From Eumeta japonica (lineage: Eukaryota; Arthropoda; Insecta; Lepidoptera; Psychidae), in contig BGZK01000136.1 of assembly GCA_005406025.1 (NCBI GenBank), forward strand, positions 1 to 64,000: DNA of 64,000 bases, in the 5' to 3' direction. Within the stretch, counting starts at the first letter, position 1; each line of letters starts with the position of its first letter. The notes beneath the pieces were generated by a model. That model did not search any database and was not told where the DNA came from. It saw only the letters and a program-made list of their open reading frames with translations. This document shows positions 1 to 10,520 of the stretch, in pieces. The translations under genes and the position numbers were made by a program.

Positions 1-616
1 GTTTTCATGTGTTTTGGACCGACGAAAATCTACATCAATACTTGTCTAAAAAATAATGTAATAAATTAAATTAATGTGCTTAGCATACGCATGCGCCGTA
101 ATGTAGGACGCCATGCAAATTAAAATATTATATAAATCCAAAATAATTACACGTGCTTGGTGTATTAATACGACGTATGAGGCGAGAGCTTGTATAAGGA
201 ATAAATATCTTGATTCTTCTCTCGTTCATCATAATCTCCAATCTTATCATAATTTAAGCTCAATCCAAGATAATGGCATTAAAACTCTATTTTAATAGAC
301 AACCTTTTTTGCTGGAATATCGTACAAAAAGAAATAATGTTGCGAATTTCGAACCCTAAATCACACACCAACTAAATCACTCGGTGGACTTAATTATACC
401 TTTCAGAATTCTCAAACAAAATTTCTAGATTGAAATCGAAATCTTAAATGAAATAAAACCATTACGAACAGAAAAAAAACATGTTACTATCCACAGTGTC
501 TATAGGAATTTTTTATATTATACTTTAAAATGTTATAGCATTTCTTTTATAGATTTACCAGATTTTCAGTGAAATTCAGTGACATATTACATAGTTCTGT
601 GTCTGTGTGTTTCTAA
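1..616. other. AT-rich DNA, nothing recognised
   Basis: Short chance ORFs only. A pyrimidine-rich stretch at about 602-645 lies just before the candidate exon at 664 and could serve as its splice acceptor tract. Confidence 0.5.
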
Positions 617-877
617 AATTCTATACATTTTTTTATTTATTTATCGACACATAATTCCAATAGTAACGTCACTTCACTAGAAAATAGAAGTAAGCACGTC
701 CGCACGATCGCTTCAAACATCGATAGCGATCTGTCCACGGAAGCCGATTGTCCCGACTCGGACGAAATGGAACGAGACGATTGTCACATGCCGATGTTAT
801 CGATAATGATTTTCACTTATACTGACATCAGCTCTATTGAATACCGAACTAGTATTATTAATATATCGATATGGTAG
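617..877 (+). CDS. candidate internal exon, acidic protein segment, unidentified
   Basis: An open frame without a near start codon runs from 617 to a TAG at 875-877. Codons 692-800 have a coding-like third-position pattern (many C and G) that stands out against the AT-rich surroundings. The segment is polar and acidic (residues include NIDSDLSTEADCPDSDE), as in cytoplasmic linker regions. A pyrimidine-rich tract precedes an AG at 662-663 (exon start 664). A moderate GT donor lies at 874-875. Neither splice site is exceptional. No family is recognised, so this could be an internal exon of a gene extending beyond the window, a decayed exon, or chance. The reading frame and composition are direct observations; the exon call is inference. 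Confidence 0.3.
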   Translation, partial: NSIHFFIYLSTHNSNSNVTSLENRSKHVRTIASNIDSDLSTEADCPDSDEMERDDCHMPMLSIMIFTYTDISSIEYRTSIINISIW

Positions 878-1100
878 TATCGATTGCACTAGTAGATAAT
901 CATGTAAATTGAGCTTTTCTAAATTATCGACAATTATCGGAGTCGATCAATATTTTTTTGCAGCAAGGCTTAAATAATAACAATTTATTTAACTGGAACT
1001 ATTTATTTATCAGGTAAACATAAAACGATGTCAAATATTATTTTATACATATTTAAACATCCTACCATAAAGCAATATCTTATAATATGCTGGTATAAAT
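878..1100. other. AT-rich DNA with several ATCGAT-type motifs
   Basis: Several TATCGAT/ATCGATA-like words (also at 798-802 and 865-885) resemble sites for DREF or other boundary proteins, but no arrangement is decisive. Nothing else is seen. Confidence 0.3.
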
Positions 1101-1231
1101 CGCTTGCCTGCCACATGCAGTCACATGCAGCATGAAACCAATCGCCGACCCTCGAATCTGTTCTTCCACTACAAATGCTCATTCAACGAATTGAACATTA
1201 ATTCGAGTGGATTCAACGGATTTCACGAAAT
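1101..1231 (+). mobile_element. solo terminal repeat of the foldback transposon family
   Basis: This stretch aligns with the 159-bp terminal inverted repeat of the element at 31456-32008. It begins with the shared word CGCTTGCCTGC, continues through CATGCAGCATG and GACCCTCGAATCTG, and fades near 1231. It is clearly more diverged than the two arms at 31 kb. No partner arm is visible within the next 2 kb, so it is a truncated or recombined old copy. Confidence 0.75.
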
Positions 1232-2339
1232 AACACCGTATACTGGAATAAATATTTTTAGAAGAAACCTTGGATAAAATATGTCTAGGGCATAACTTCT
1301 ATACGAAATATTATATATTGTTTAGATAGTAGACAAAATTTATAAGAAGTTAATGTAAAAGGCTTAATAGTAAGACATCTCGCAACCATAAGTTCTATAA
1401 CGTCTGTATTAATTAGAAATCAATGTTAAAGTGTGCTATAGCGTCAATATAACTCATCCAGGCACAAATAAAGTAGCGTATTTAAGCACACACAGGATTG
1501 TTAAAATAGAGCTAACCGCAAATAAAAGCAAATGCATAGGTGTACAAGTCAGTTTTATATCAATTTATATACTTACGGTCCGAGTTTACCCATAGCAATA
1601 ATAATAAAGAAAAAAGTGAAGATTAGTTCTAAAATTGCGAATAAATTCCGTTGATTTTGTTTTCTTCCGTATTCTGGTTTCGAAAAATCAAGTAATTTTA
1701 GAAGTTTGACAAAATTAAGCGCACACTATAGTTATAGTGTGTGCTAAATAGTTGTGTATCACCTTGTGTGCAAAATTTATTGTCGGTTGATTCAATAACG
1801 TTTGCGTGAAGGAAAAAGAAACAAACGAATAATATTTCACTTTTGTATATAACAGTACAGTAGAGATAGATTCTTCTGGTGATGTGGCTAGTAAACTCAC
1901 AAACACAATATCACACCGAGGGAAAATAACAAGACAACACAAACCGGGAAACGAGCGGGTGAAATATTACCTTCACTCACGCTATATCGTCTCCTAAGGC
2001 ATGAGGTATGTTTGTCTATTAATTTGTTATTATTAGTGATCAAATTCATATTTTAATACTATTAATAGTTGCTAATTAAATAATAACAGAAAAAATGGAG
2101 GTTTATAAATCTTCATACTAATAGTTCTCATAAAATTGTTACAGCTACGCGCTTGATAGTATGTTAGAAATATCGTATGAGAAATATGGTAAACTAGCAA
2201 TCCACCCGGCTTCCCGCGGGCAGCAGTGATTATCTATAGCCCGATGACTTTCGGTAGATGGATGGGCAAGGTCATGTAACGAAGTTTCAATAGATATTTA
2301 TAAGTACAATGCCTTGAAACGCGAAAAAAAAGGTATTAA
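1232..2339. other. AT-rich DNA, one short palindrome
   Basis: A short hairpin with 9-bp arms (CACACTATA) and a 2-nt loop lies at 1722-1741. A GC-rich patch at 2200-2230 (CCCGGCTTCCCGCGGGCAGCAG) may belong to a decayed repeat. No gene is seen. Confidence 0.4.
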
Positions 2340-2735
2340 TTTTCAGTGAAAATATGCAAAATTGCCGTTGACTGAGGTGTAGCCGTGCCGTAAACGGGTC
2401 GGCTCGACCGGTGCAATAACTCACTTTCACAAATGCAGGTGTGAAGTAACAATTTCCGCTGTTGCCTTTCGTCCACTGAGTAAGAGTTCCTGTAGCCCAC
2501 TCCCCTCCAACACTTCAAAATCTCCCCCGTCCATATCTCTTCTCTCCATCAATCCACACCTTCTACCATCAGATATCCTTTTCGTACCCAAAAGGCCGGC
2601 AATAGGCACTCGTGACCACTGCGAAGTCGCGAGTGTCCATGGTCAGCGTTGACCACTACTTTACTATGGTGGTTTGCATGCTCGTTTGCCCTTTGAAAAT
2701 GCTATAAAAAAAAAAAAAAACAAAAAAAAAAACCA
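2340..2735 (+). mobile_element. 3' end of a poly(A)-tailed non-LTR/SINE-type repeat
   Basis: The segment has the layout of a very common lepidopteran retroelement tail: AAGGCCGGCAA near 2590, then GTGTCCATGG near 2630, then GCTCGTTTGCC near 2680, CTATA and an A-rich tail at about 2706-2731. Recognition of the family is from memory. The poly(A) tail and plus-strand orientation are seen directly. Target-site duplications were not found by eye. Small ORFs across the tail are spurious. Confidence 0.65.
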
Positions 2736-3194
2736 GGCCAGCCGTTATGGAGTTCAAGAGAACGTACATACACACGAGCTTTATGAACTATATAATACAA
2801 ATATTATTAATTACGGAGTTATTTGTCAAAGTTTGAAACAAGTTACACGAAATGATAAGTAGAGTGAAATAATAAGAAATATTTTATTAAAAATTAATGA
2901 TTTCCAATCTTTTTTTCTTTACTTGTGCTATGAGAGCTTGATTTTTAGCAAATTTCAAAATTTCAGGTTAATTAGAAATTCCCAATATCGGTTTCGATTT
3001 GCTTAAAAATATCAAAATATAAGGCATAAACGGCCGTATCTTTGACTGCGTTAACTTAGAAGTTTGATTTATTTCTACAGTTCCAATGGACTGCAGACGT
3101 AAGTATATCATGTTAACTTCATTTTGATATATACCTGTTCTTGAAAAAAAAATGGCTTTGGCAAACAAATAGACGTATAACGTATAATTAAAGA
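2736..3194. other. AT-rich DNA, nothing recognised
   Basis: No coding-like composition, tRNA boxes or repeat ends were recognised. Confidence 0.4.
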
Positions 3195-3785
3195 GTTCAA
3201 TGTTTAGGATTCCGTACTAAAATGGTAAAAACGGAACTCTTTTAATATCGTCATTTTCGTCCATCCGTCCATTTGTATATCACAGGCATTTTACTTAAAA
3301 ACTACAGACGTATTTATGAAATTTGGAGAATGTTTTCTAGCAAACATCATTGTGTAGCACATATTTCGACAATTATTTTAAAAACACTTTAATGTTTTTT
3401 CAGTAATTTTTTTGAGTTAAGTGAATATTTTTGGAAATAATCGCTCTGAAAGTAGCATAAATTGTGTGGTGCCCTTTTATTTTTAAACCGTATGTTGATA
3501 AAATATAAAAAATATATCAAGATAAAAACAGCGTTTTTCAACAAAAGGACGTAAGTGTCATGAAAATACTCTCTTTTTCTGGTGTACTTTAGTTTACACT
3601 AGTTTTAGAGTAATAGTCGACATACCCACTCGTTTCTCTAGTTGTAGGCGACTAAAGTGCTTATACCTACTTTGAGCGGGAAACATGAAAAAAGTGTAAC
3701 AACGTTGTTTTTTTTTATTTGTATTGCATTTATTTATAGTAACGGCTACAGGATCCTACACTGGGCATAGTCCGACATGCTTTTT
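3195..3785 (-). mobile_element. dispersed repeat, copy A (minus orientation)
   Basis: Read on the minus strand this matches the repeat at 60013-60785 from end to end, with substitutions and gaps. Both share a 5' part with GCATRTC..GCC(C)TGTGTAG-type words, a middle block AGCACTTTAGTCGCCTA followed by ACTAGAGAAAC, and a 3' end of the form GTTCCGTTTTT.CCATT..AGTACGGAA. The 3' end motif is widespread in Lepidoptera. No ORF survives. Confidence 0.75.
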
Positions 3786-4486
3786 TTTATAATTATGTAA
3801 GGAATCTTAAAAAAAATTATTTCTTCCTAATTATTTTTATACTTTCCATTAGTACGTGATGTGACACCTTAAGATTAAAAAAAAAAATAATGAGGGAAAA
3901 ACAATTATATGTTTTACAATTTGAGATATATATACGTATATATTTCTAGAAGAAGCCAATATATATCTGTATGCGTTAATGACATACAAAGCACTCGCAC
4001 ACAACACAGTCTAAGATTCGAAATTGATTAAAAAACTTGGAAATTTGAAATCTTAAAGTTGTATCGGAGTTCGACTACACAGAGTTAATGTATATTTAAT
4101 GCGTTGTCACGTCAGGGGCGCGTACCTTTGCAGCGGCGCCAACAAACGAGTTAAGTAAAATTTCGATTCGAGGCGATTCTGAATTACGTTTATCGAGCAA
4201 GATCACGTTTGATATATTATATTCGACTAGATTAAAAATACAAACTTCTGGGTGATTTAAATTTAGCGGACAGCTTTTATTTAAAGACTCGAAAGTAAAA
4301 ACAAGAAGAACTTAAGCTATTAATAAGGTTTAGTGTTAAAATGTAGCTGCAATTCGAACTATCTGATATTTTATAGTTTGTTAATGATAATTAGAAACAT
4401 CAATACTTGTTATTAGATTAGATTACTACAATAGTAGCAACCGGACAATGTTTTTCGTCTGGTTTTTTATTATATATGTATACTAG
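3786..4486. other. AT-rich DNA with a small CpG patch
   Basis: A short GC-rich stretch at about 4108-4150 contains GGCGCGTACC and GCAGCGGCGCC. Nothing else is recognised. Confidence 0.35.
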
Positions 4487-4690
4487 CTGTCCCGCCCGCT
4501 TCGCTGGGTAATTTTTATTTATAAATAAAATGGCGAAGGATTTACGGAATTCTAAAAATGAGTAGCCTAGAACCATCTACAAATCATCCCGCATCGAATG
4601 GTCCCAGTCCCATGTCTATACGTTTAGTAGTTTTTACGTGATTGGCAAACAAAGACAACCTATTTTCATTATATATGTATAGATAAATAT
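4487..4690 (+). mobile_element. short non-LTR-type repeat remnant (ACTAGCTGTCCCGCCCGC family)
   Basis: It starts with ACTAGCTGTCCCGCCCGCTT and contains the block GTAGTTTTTACGTGATTGGC, both typical of an abundant lepidopteran repeat class that is often attributed to non-LTR elements. It fades into AT repeats at about 4680. Confidence 0.55.
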
Positions 4691-5264
4691 ATGACATATA
4701 ACAAATACTTGGAACGATAATATTTTTTTTGTTTCGTCTCTTAGTTCTGATCATCGCCAATGTTATTCTTTTATGTATGTATGTTTCTTAGCGTGTATAC
4801 ATGATAAATGCATATATTTTTTTTCGGATCAAAATTTCAGACCCCCCAGGCATGTTACGAAATACTATTTGACTGGTCAGTTTTGGTTTCTTTGTTAGTT
4901 AGTGAATGAAATGTTTGCTTTATAAATTAACCAAATCTTCAGACTGAAATAACATTTCCCATGGTTTGCGCGATGGATGATTTAGTACTTTTTTTTCCAT
5001 TGCTGGTTAGTATTATATTACCATTTAAGCTGCCTAGCGTTAGATATTCAATAAATAATTAACATTGGTCAATAAAAAAAATTGTTTATATCCAGTGATT
5101 TTTTTTGTTTCTGTCTCAATTGACGCGGTTTTTTTTAAATACGGCAACAATTGTCCTCTAACAGCTATTTTTTTGAGTTACAGCTAACTACCCTCATTTA
5201 CTATTTTTACTTAGATTTGCGTTTTTTATTGGACACTGGAATATATTTTGTTGTTGTTTTCGAT
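4691..5264. other. AT-rich DNA, nothing recognised
   Basis: Homopolymer T tracts and small chance ORFs only. Confidence 0.4.
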
Positions 5265-5855
5265 ATGGCTTCGTTAAGAAGATGTGTACTTAATCGCGAA
5301 TGCTTTTGCTATATTTGCGGTGAATGTGTATTTGCAAAATATTGAAAACGTATATCGGACTTTGTAAAAAGTGCGTATCATCAAGACACAGTTTTACAAT
5401 AATTAGGCAACTCGTAAAAGATTCTAATTTTGTCAAATCAATAACTGAAGTCTAATCCAAAGTTTGGAATTAATTTGTTATGGTTATGCGTAATTTTTTT
5501 AGGCAAAAAGAACTCTGAAGACCACGTCCGGCTTGTTTAATTCATGCTATTGGACTTGCAAGAGCTAGGGTGCAACATGAACATAAAAATCCACTTCCTG
5601 CGCTCGCATTTAGACCGATTTTTGCAAAATCTGGGTGGTTTTAATGAGGAGCAGGGTGAAAGATTCCATCAGGATTTTCGGACAATGGAAGAGCGTTTTC
5701 AGGGGCGGTGGGACTCACATATGATGGCAGATTAGTGCTGGAGTTTGCAACGAGATCTACCTAAAGTCGTTAATTTAAGGAAATCTTATAAAATACCATT
5801 TTATAGCGTTCAATAGAAATTTTGTTAACATAATGTATTAATTTTCTGTATTTTT
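5265..5855 (+). pseudogene. degenerate multicopy arthropod ORF with zinc-binding start (transposon-type), large internal deletion
   Basis: Two pieces of one protein family lie in the same orientation. The first piece (5265-5397) has a start codon and the cysteine motif CFCYICGE, then a stop at 5343-5345, with recognisable sequence (KRISDFVKSAYH) continuing past the stop. The second piece (5544-5855) carries the C-terminal block with HFLRSHLDRF, GGFNEEQGERFHQDF and RWDSHMMAD, then a TAG where relatives have a tyrosine codon, and the tail CWSLQRD...RKSYK after it. In intact multicopy relatives in insects and hydra these blocks are separated by several hundred residues, so most of the middle is missing. 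The family behaves like a mobile or high-copy gene of unknown function. Family recognition is from memory; the stops and spacing are seen. Confidence 0.75.
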
Positions 5856-6336
5856 TTTATCAAAATAATAAAACTATGTATTGCATAAAGTAAAGCTGTT
5901 AGCAATCTCCTAGTATTTTTTTCATAGTCAAGGCCATAAAAATACCTAATAAGAGAAGAAAAAAATAAAAGAAACAATACTTGTGTTGATCGGTGTAATC
6001 ATTCCATACTTAGTTAAGCTATACATTACTCTGAGTACAATGTCCTCGACTGCTCAAGAAAACAAAAGCAAATACACTAGTATCTAATATTTTCATCTCG
6101 AACGATAAGGCATCGAAATAGGAAGAGGTGTCAATTACAAAACCTATATTAGATAAGTCTACAATACAATAAAATACAATACAATGCGCCGCGAACCCTG
6201 TAACTCAAATGTAATTGACGTAGAAATTGAAGTTGTAGATAAATTGTGCGAGATACCGCCATAATTGAAGAGCGCCGCGTACACACGCTATCGCGAACAA
6301 ACCGAGGCAGGCTTAAGATGCGGTATTCCGTTGTGA
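5856..6336. other. AT-rich DNA, short CAATA repeats
   Basis: A small AATACAATA-type repeat sits at about 6160-6185, followed by a CpG-containing patch at 6240-6310. No gene recognised. Confidence 0.35.
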
Positions 6337-6564
6337 CCGATCGAAATTTTGATCCATAGCCAGCAAATGTCGATCTTTCGACTTAGGCCTATCGACTTGG
6401 CAGGCATTGGGCGACCGCAGTATTTTGTGTACGACATGCCATTAATTCGAGACCTATCCCATATTGGGTGCGATGTAAGACAGTCGAAAACGAGCGAATC
6501 GGTTCAATATGTAGTACAATCAGACCGATTTGATTTGTTGAATTATTTAATGAGTAATTAAAGA
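6337..6564 (+). other. unidentified ORF of about 70 codons with a good GTAAGA donor inside
   Basis: An open frame extends from after a TGA at 6334-6336 to a TAA near 6561. Part of it (6365-6470) uses fairly balanced codons, and a strong donor-like word GTAAGA occurs at 6473-6478. There is no convincing acceptor before it and no recognised domain. It may be chance. Confidence 0.15.
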
Positions 6565-6654
6565 GATCCGTCAAGGAGTAAGGTTCTGGAGTCAACCTAT
6601 GTTATAAGATATCGTGAAAAAAGTAACGAAAGAATTTAACAGCTGTCACTTCAC

Positions 6655-6720
6655 TGTTATATACATATGTTTAATTTATATATATATACATAATTTATAT
6701 TTATATATATATACATAAAT
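6655..6720. repeat. imperfect (TA)n low-complexity tract
   Basis: Runs of TATATA interrupted by ATACATAATTTA. It directly precedes the LINE remnant. Confidence 0.7.
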
Positions 6721-6751
6721 AGTTCTGGATACTAAGCAAGAAAAAAGTAAG

Positions 6752-7815
6752 ATGAAATCCCAATCACCAACGATTACGCCAAATGGTGAGCCAGTTTGCT
6801 GTGTGTTGGAAGCACGCAATTTGCGTTTGCTTATGGATTCTGGTTTCAGATTCGAGAAACATATTAAAGAATTGGTGTGAAACAGTTTCTATCGCTTAAA
6901 GATGATGTACAGAATTCAAAAGTTTTTGTCTCTCAACCTTCGAATAAAACTCGTCGGAGCTCTTATTTTATCGAAATTTATTTATGCAGAAACTGTATAT
7001 GGACCTAGACTATTATCTAAAACAAAAAAAAGTTAATACAGCGTGTACAAAATACGTGTGCTCGATTTAGTTTTGAAATCCCACCGAGATCACACATATC
7101 GCCTTTAATCGATCAGTCCTGTATTTTAAGTATGTCTGCTAGAAGATCTGTTCATTTCGCCAATCTTCTCTTTGGCGTTATTAAAACTTGTAAGCTTCTC
7201 TACCTATAGAGGGAACTTATTTTTCTCCCTGAATCCGTCTCGCTCAACTTATCATTTCTCAGTATAAAACCTTTAAGGGAACTTTCAAATACACTACTGC
7301 AAAAATTTGGAATAATATTATTCCTCCTCTGCGTAATCTAGTAAGTATAAGCGGTTTTCGGATAAAAATAAAACAACATTTTTCAACGCGACGAAAATAG
7401 TGTTAATATATATATTAATTATTTATAAATTTTTGATAAGCAGGTTGTATTATAAGCAACATTTGCTTAATGCAATTATTAATTTAATGCGACCGTTTCT
7501 CTTTATCAATTAATAATTATTACAATCCTTTTTTCTTTTTCAATTTTCCCATTGTTTAAATTTAGGTCACTCTTTATATTTTTTATTGTTTTAATACCGT
7601 TATGTTATTTTTATTGTGCTTATATTATACATAAGTTTTAAATTATGTTAAGCACTGCTTTCAGTGTAAGGAACCGCGCAAATCCTAACTAGTTCCGGTT
7701 GAAAATCAGCGCCACAGCCCCGACCGTGGTTTGTGTTGAGCTGGAGCCGATACGGTATTGACCTGATTGACCATATGACTGCTATTTCCACATTATTCTT
7801 ATGGCGAATAAAACG
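6752..7815 (+). mobile_element. 5'-truncated CR1/Jockey-like LINE (end of reverse transcriptase ORF plus 3' UTR), inactive
   Basis: The first 600 bp translate, with several stops and frameshifts, into the C-terminal part of a non-LTR reverse transcriptase: ARNLRLLMDSGFRFEKH, then FYRLKMMYRIQKFLS, then LVGALILSKFIYAETVYGPRL, then (shifted frame) EIPPRSHISPLIDQ and RRSVHFANLLFGVIKT. This is the usual order of the thumb and C-terminal region in CR1/Jockey-type elements. It is followed by a 3' UTR with GAAAATCAGCGCCAC and an AATAAA at 7807-7812. The 5' part of the element (endonuclease, RT core) is absent, as expected from 5' truncation at insertion. Multiple lesions show that it is old. The small ORF at 7733-7927 is a shadow of this UTR. 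Confidence 0.8.
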
Positions 7816-7824
7816 TTTTCTTTC

Positions 7825-8096
7825 TTATATTGGTATCTCGGTAACGGCTCCTACGATTATGACGACAATTTGCACTTTGACAACGTTTTGCCTGTCAAAT
7901 TCATCTATTACGTATGTTTCCTTGTAAAACGAGATTTTTTCTGAAGTTGCTTCATAACGCCATCTCGTAGAATTTGGAGGTAATTAAATACATTGCTGCT
8001 ATGCTATCGGCGCTCATCAATTCTATATGATATAAATATGACAGATGGTGGTAAGTAATATTATTAACGTGAGAGCGGGTAGCAGATGAACTTTGC
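7825..8096 (+). mobile_element. dispersed repeat family R2, copy 1
   Basis: This aligns with 33181-33466. Shared landmarks in the same order are TTGGTATCTC...ACRGCTCC, a T-rich GTATGTTTCC/GTGTATTCTATGG block with AAAACGMGATT, GTTRTGGCGTC-like words, ACAGATGG, and AACGTGAGAGCRGGTAG near the end. It abuts the 3' end of the LINE upstream. No coding capacity. Confidence 0.55.
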
Positions 8097-10388
8097 TAAT
8101 TACGTAGTGATTACATGTATTATTTATCTAAACATTTATTGTTAGAAACGAACATAAGCGACATTTCCCGTGGGAAATTATCATACCCTCACGGCAAACT
8201 AGAAATAGGCCAAGCAAAGAACGGCTGTCGAGATATTTAGAACTTTACAATAGAAGCTTGAAAAACAAATCTATGCTCCAATGCAAAAAATACGATTTCA
8301 TTCGATATGAAGACCCGAGCTTTATCTACTCAAATCTTTGTGATCAATAAATTTTTTTTTTGAATTTGCTTTATTAAGAATAAGTATTTCTACTGTATCT
8401 ATCTTTTTCAGAACGTTGGTATCATGCCTTAATTAAAGTATTATTGAATATCGATCTCGATGCTATGAAGACAATCGTGTGTATCCGTCTGTCACAATCG
8501 AATATCTTAAACATTGTCGAAGAAAGAAATTGGAGATAGGTTATTACGAAAGTAGCGGCCTTATTATCTAAAACAAATCGATTTCTAATTTGGCATGATT
8601 CTAAAATTTTAGACATTCTCGATACGTCATAGCGTCACCGAAATGCTAATGAAGTAGATGTGAAAGCTTCTATATGCGCTTTAGGAGATTTTTGAAATGA
8701 TAAAACCTTATATGAGTTCGCTATACCGACAGACTTAATATTAATAGTACATATTAAAACTTTATGTATGTTTGAAAATTATATTTTTAAATATAGACAG
8801 ATTGAAATATTATTATCGTTTTGTTTAAATTAAAAAGCTTAAATTTTGCAATTTAAACCTTATTATGCACATTGATTTTTAACAAAAACACAGCATGTAT
8901 TTTGTTTAAAAAGTAAAGAATATAAAAATGTATATAATTTTTACTCGGAGTGCCATCTGATGCGAAAACCAGACTAATGTTAAATGGTTTAAATTTATTT
9001 TTTCATAGTATTTTTCATTTGAACACTTAAAAACTATGAAAAACATTCATTTGATAGTTTTAAGTTTTCACTTCTATCGATGGTCCCCAACGCTGCCTAT
9101 TTTGGCATATCGGTTGGCTTGAACCTCAAATTGTTTTGCCCGCCCAATGAGGATTGAGAGCTGTTAGCGACCGTCATCATAAAGCTATAACAATTTTCGG
9201 GAGCGATAGCTTAACTAGCTTGTTAAAGTACGGAGCGGATGGCTTAATTTTAGTGAAGTCAAAGAATTCATAAGTAAATTCGCCCGTCGTCAACGACGGA
9301 ACTCATTACCTTCCGATTCGTGAACGTACTACGAAAGAGAAAAGAATTTGTGGAATAGAAAATTCGAAATAGATATTTTCGACGATGGCGTTCAAAACAG
9401 CTTCATGATACATGCTTCTCATAAATACTCTATTATGTTAATTTGTTATTAATCTAAATAAAATGTTAGTACGATTGAAGATGTACGTACGAAAGGAAAA
9501 GCCGCAAATAGCATATAAAAAAGTTTTAGATATTATGACAGCGGTATATATCGATAGGCTCTAAGTCGCGATTGTAACATCATATCATTTCCCGCTACAA
9601 GCGCCGTCATGTAGACGGGGATAGGGTTGTATTTAAATTATTTAAATTTATCGATTAATTTGCAAATCGTATTATTAAACATGGATTGTATTTATTTTTT
9701 AATTCTATTTGCAATGGAAGGAGAAAACCACTTTATTTTAAATAACGATGGTGGTAATAATAATTGAAAATGGAATTGTTTATTAATAATTGTAAAAGTT
9801 TTATTGTAAAGGTAAACATAACGTCTAATGAGCTAGCAAAGAACTCTTAAAAATGTACTATTTATATTGAGAAAGATATTTAATATTTTCATAGAAAGCG
9901 ATTGTTTAATATATAAAGTCATATATTAAAATATATCAATTAAGTTAAATCAGTTTTAATACGTACTAGATTCAACATTATGGTACTATTAATTTTTCAA
10001 TTCCTTGTTGTAATCTTTCGGTAAACTTTTTATATTGATAGAATTTTTAGGACACACATATTTAAATTTTATAAGTTGCAATGACAGTAACCCGCAAACT
10101 TAAATTAGTTTATACTATAAAAAAAAAATGTTTAATCTGTGCGTCTACATATATAGTTTATTTTGTGTATTATAAATAAATAGTTACTTTCTTGAATACG
10201 TCACTTCAGAGATACATATTAAAATGTTTAAAAAAATATCGGATTAGAAGCACAATAATGAAATTATTATTAATAATATTTGAACAATCTATTAATGTTT
10301 TCAAATATAAAAAAGTTAAAGATTTAATCAAGAAGTTTATTATTTATATTTAATTTTTCAATTATACTATCGATATAGTTTAAAAGCG
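8097..10388. other. AT-rich intergenic DNA
   Basis: No gene seen. A short hairpin CCGTCGT-CA-ACGACGG lies near 9283-9298. GC-richer patches at 9060-9130 and 9150-9320 show no sustained open frame with coding-like codons. Confidence 0.4.
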
Positions 10389-10520
10389 TCACTACCCCGC
10401 CGTGCGAGGCCCCCCGCCGCCCAGTGCCGCACGCTCGCTTGTCGGGTATATCGATACTATCTGGTAGTATTTCTCATTTGCTTTCAACATCCTTACGCGC
10501 ATACGAGTCGAGTACACGCC
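10389..10520. promoter_or_regulatory. CpG-rich patch, possible promoter or enhancer
   Basis: A sudden CpG-rich block (CCCCGCCGTGCGAGGCC, CCGCCGCCCAGTGCCGC) stands in DNA that is otherwise strongly AT-rich. It contains a CAGT initiator-like core at 10422-10425 but no clear downstream promoter element. Part of it (GAGGCC, CCGCCG, GCTCGC, CTTGTCGG in that order) resembles the patch at 21039-21090. The ORF at 10424-10609 has no ATG near its start and is not supported as a gene. Confidence 0.3.

Noticed and set aside
2674..2862. 62-codon ORF with Lys/Asn run
   Set aside because: It reads through the poly(A) tail of a retroelement.
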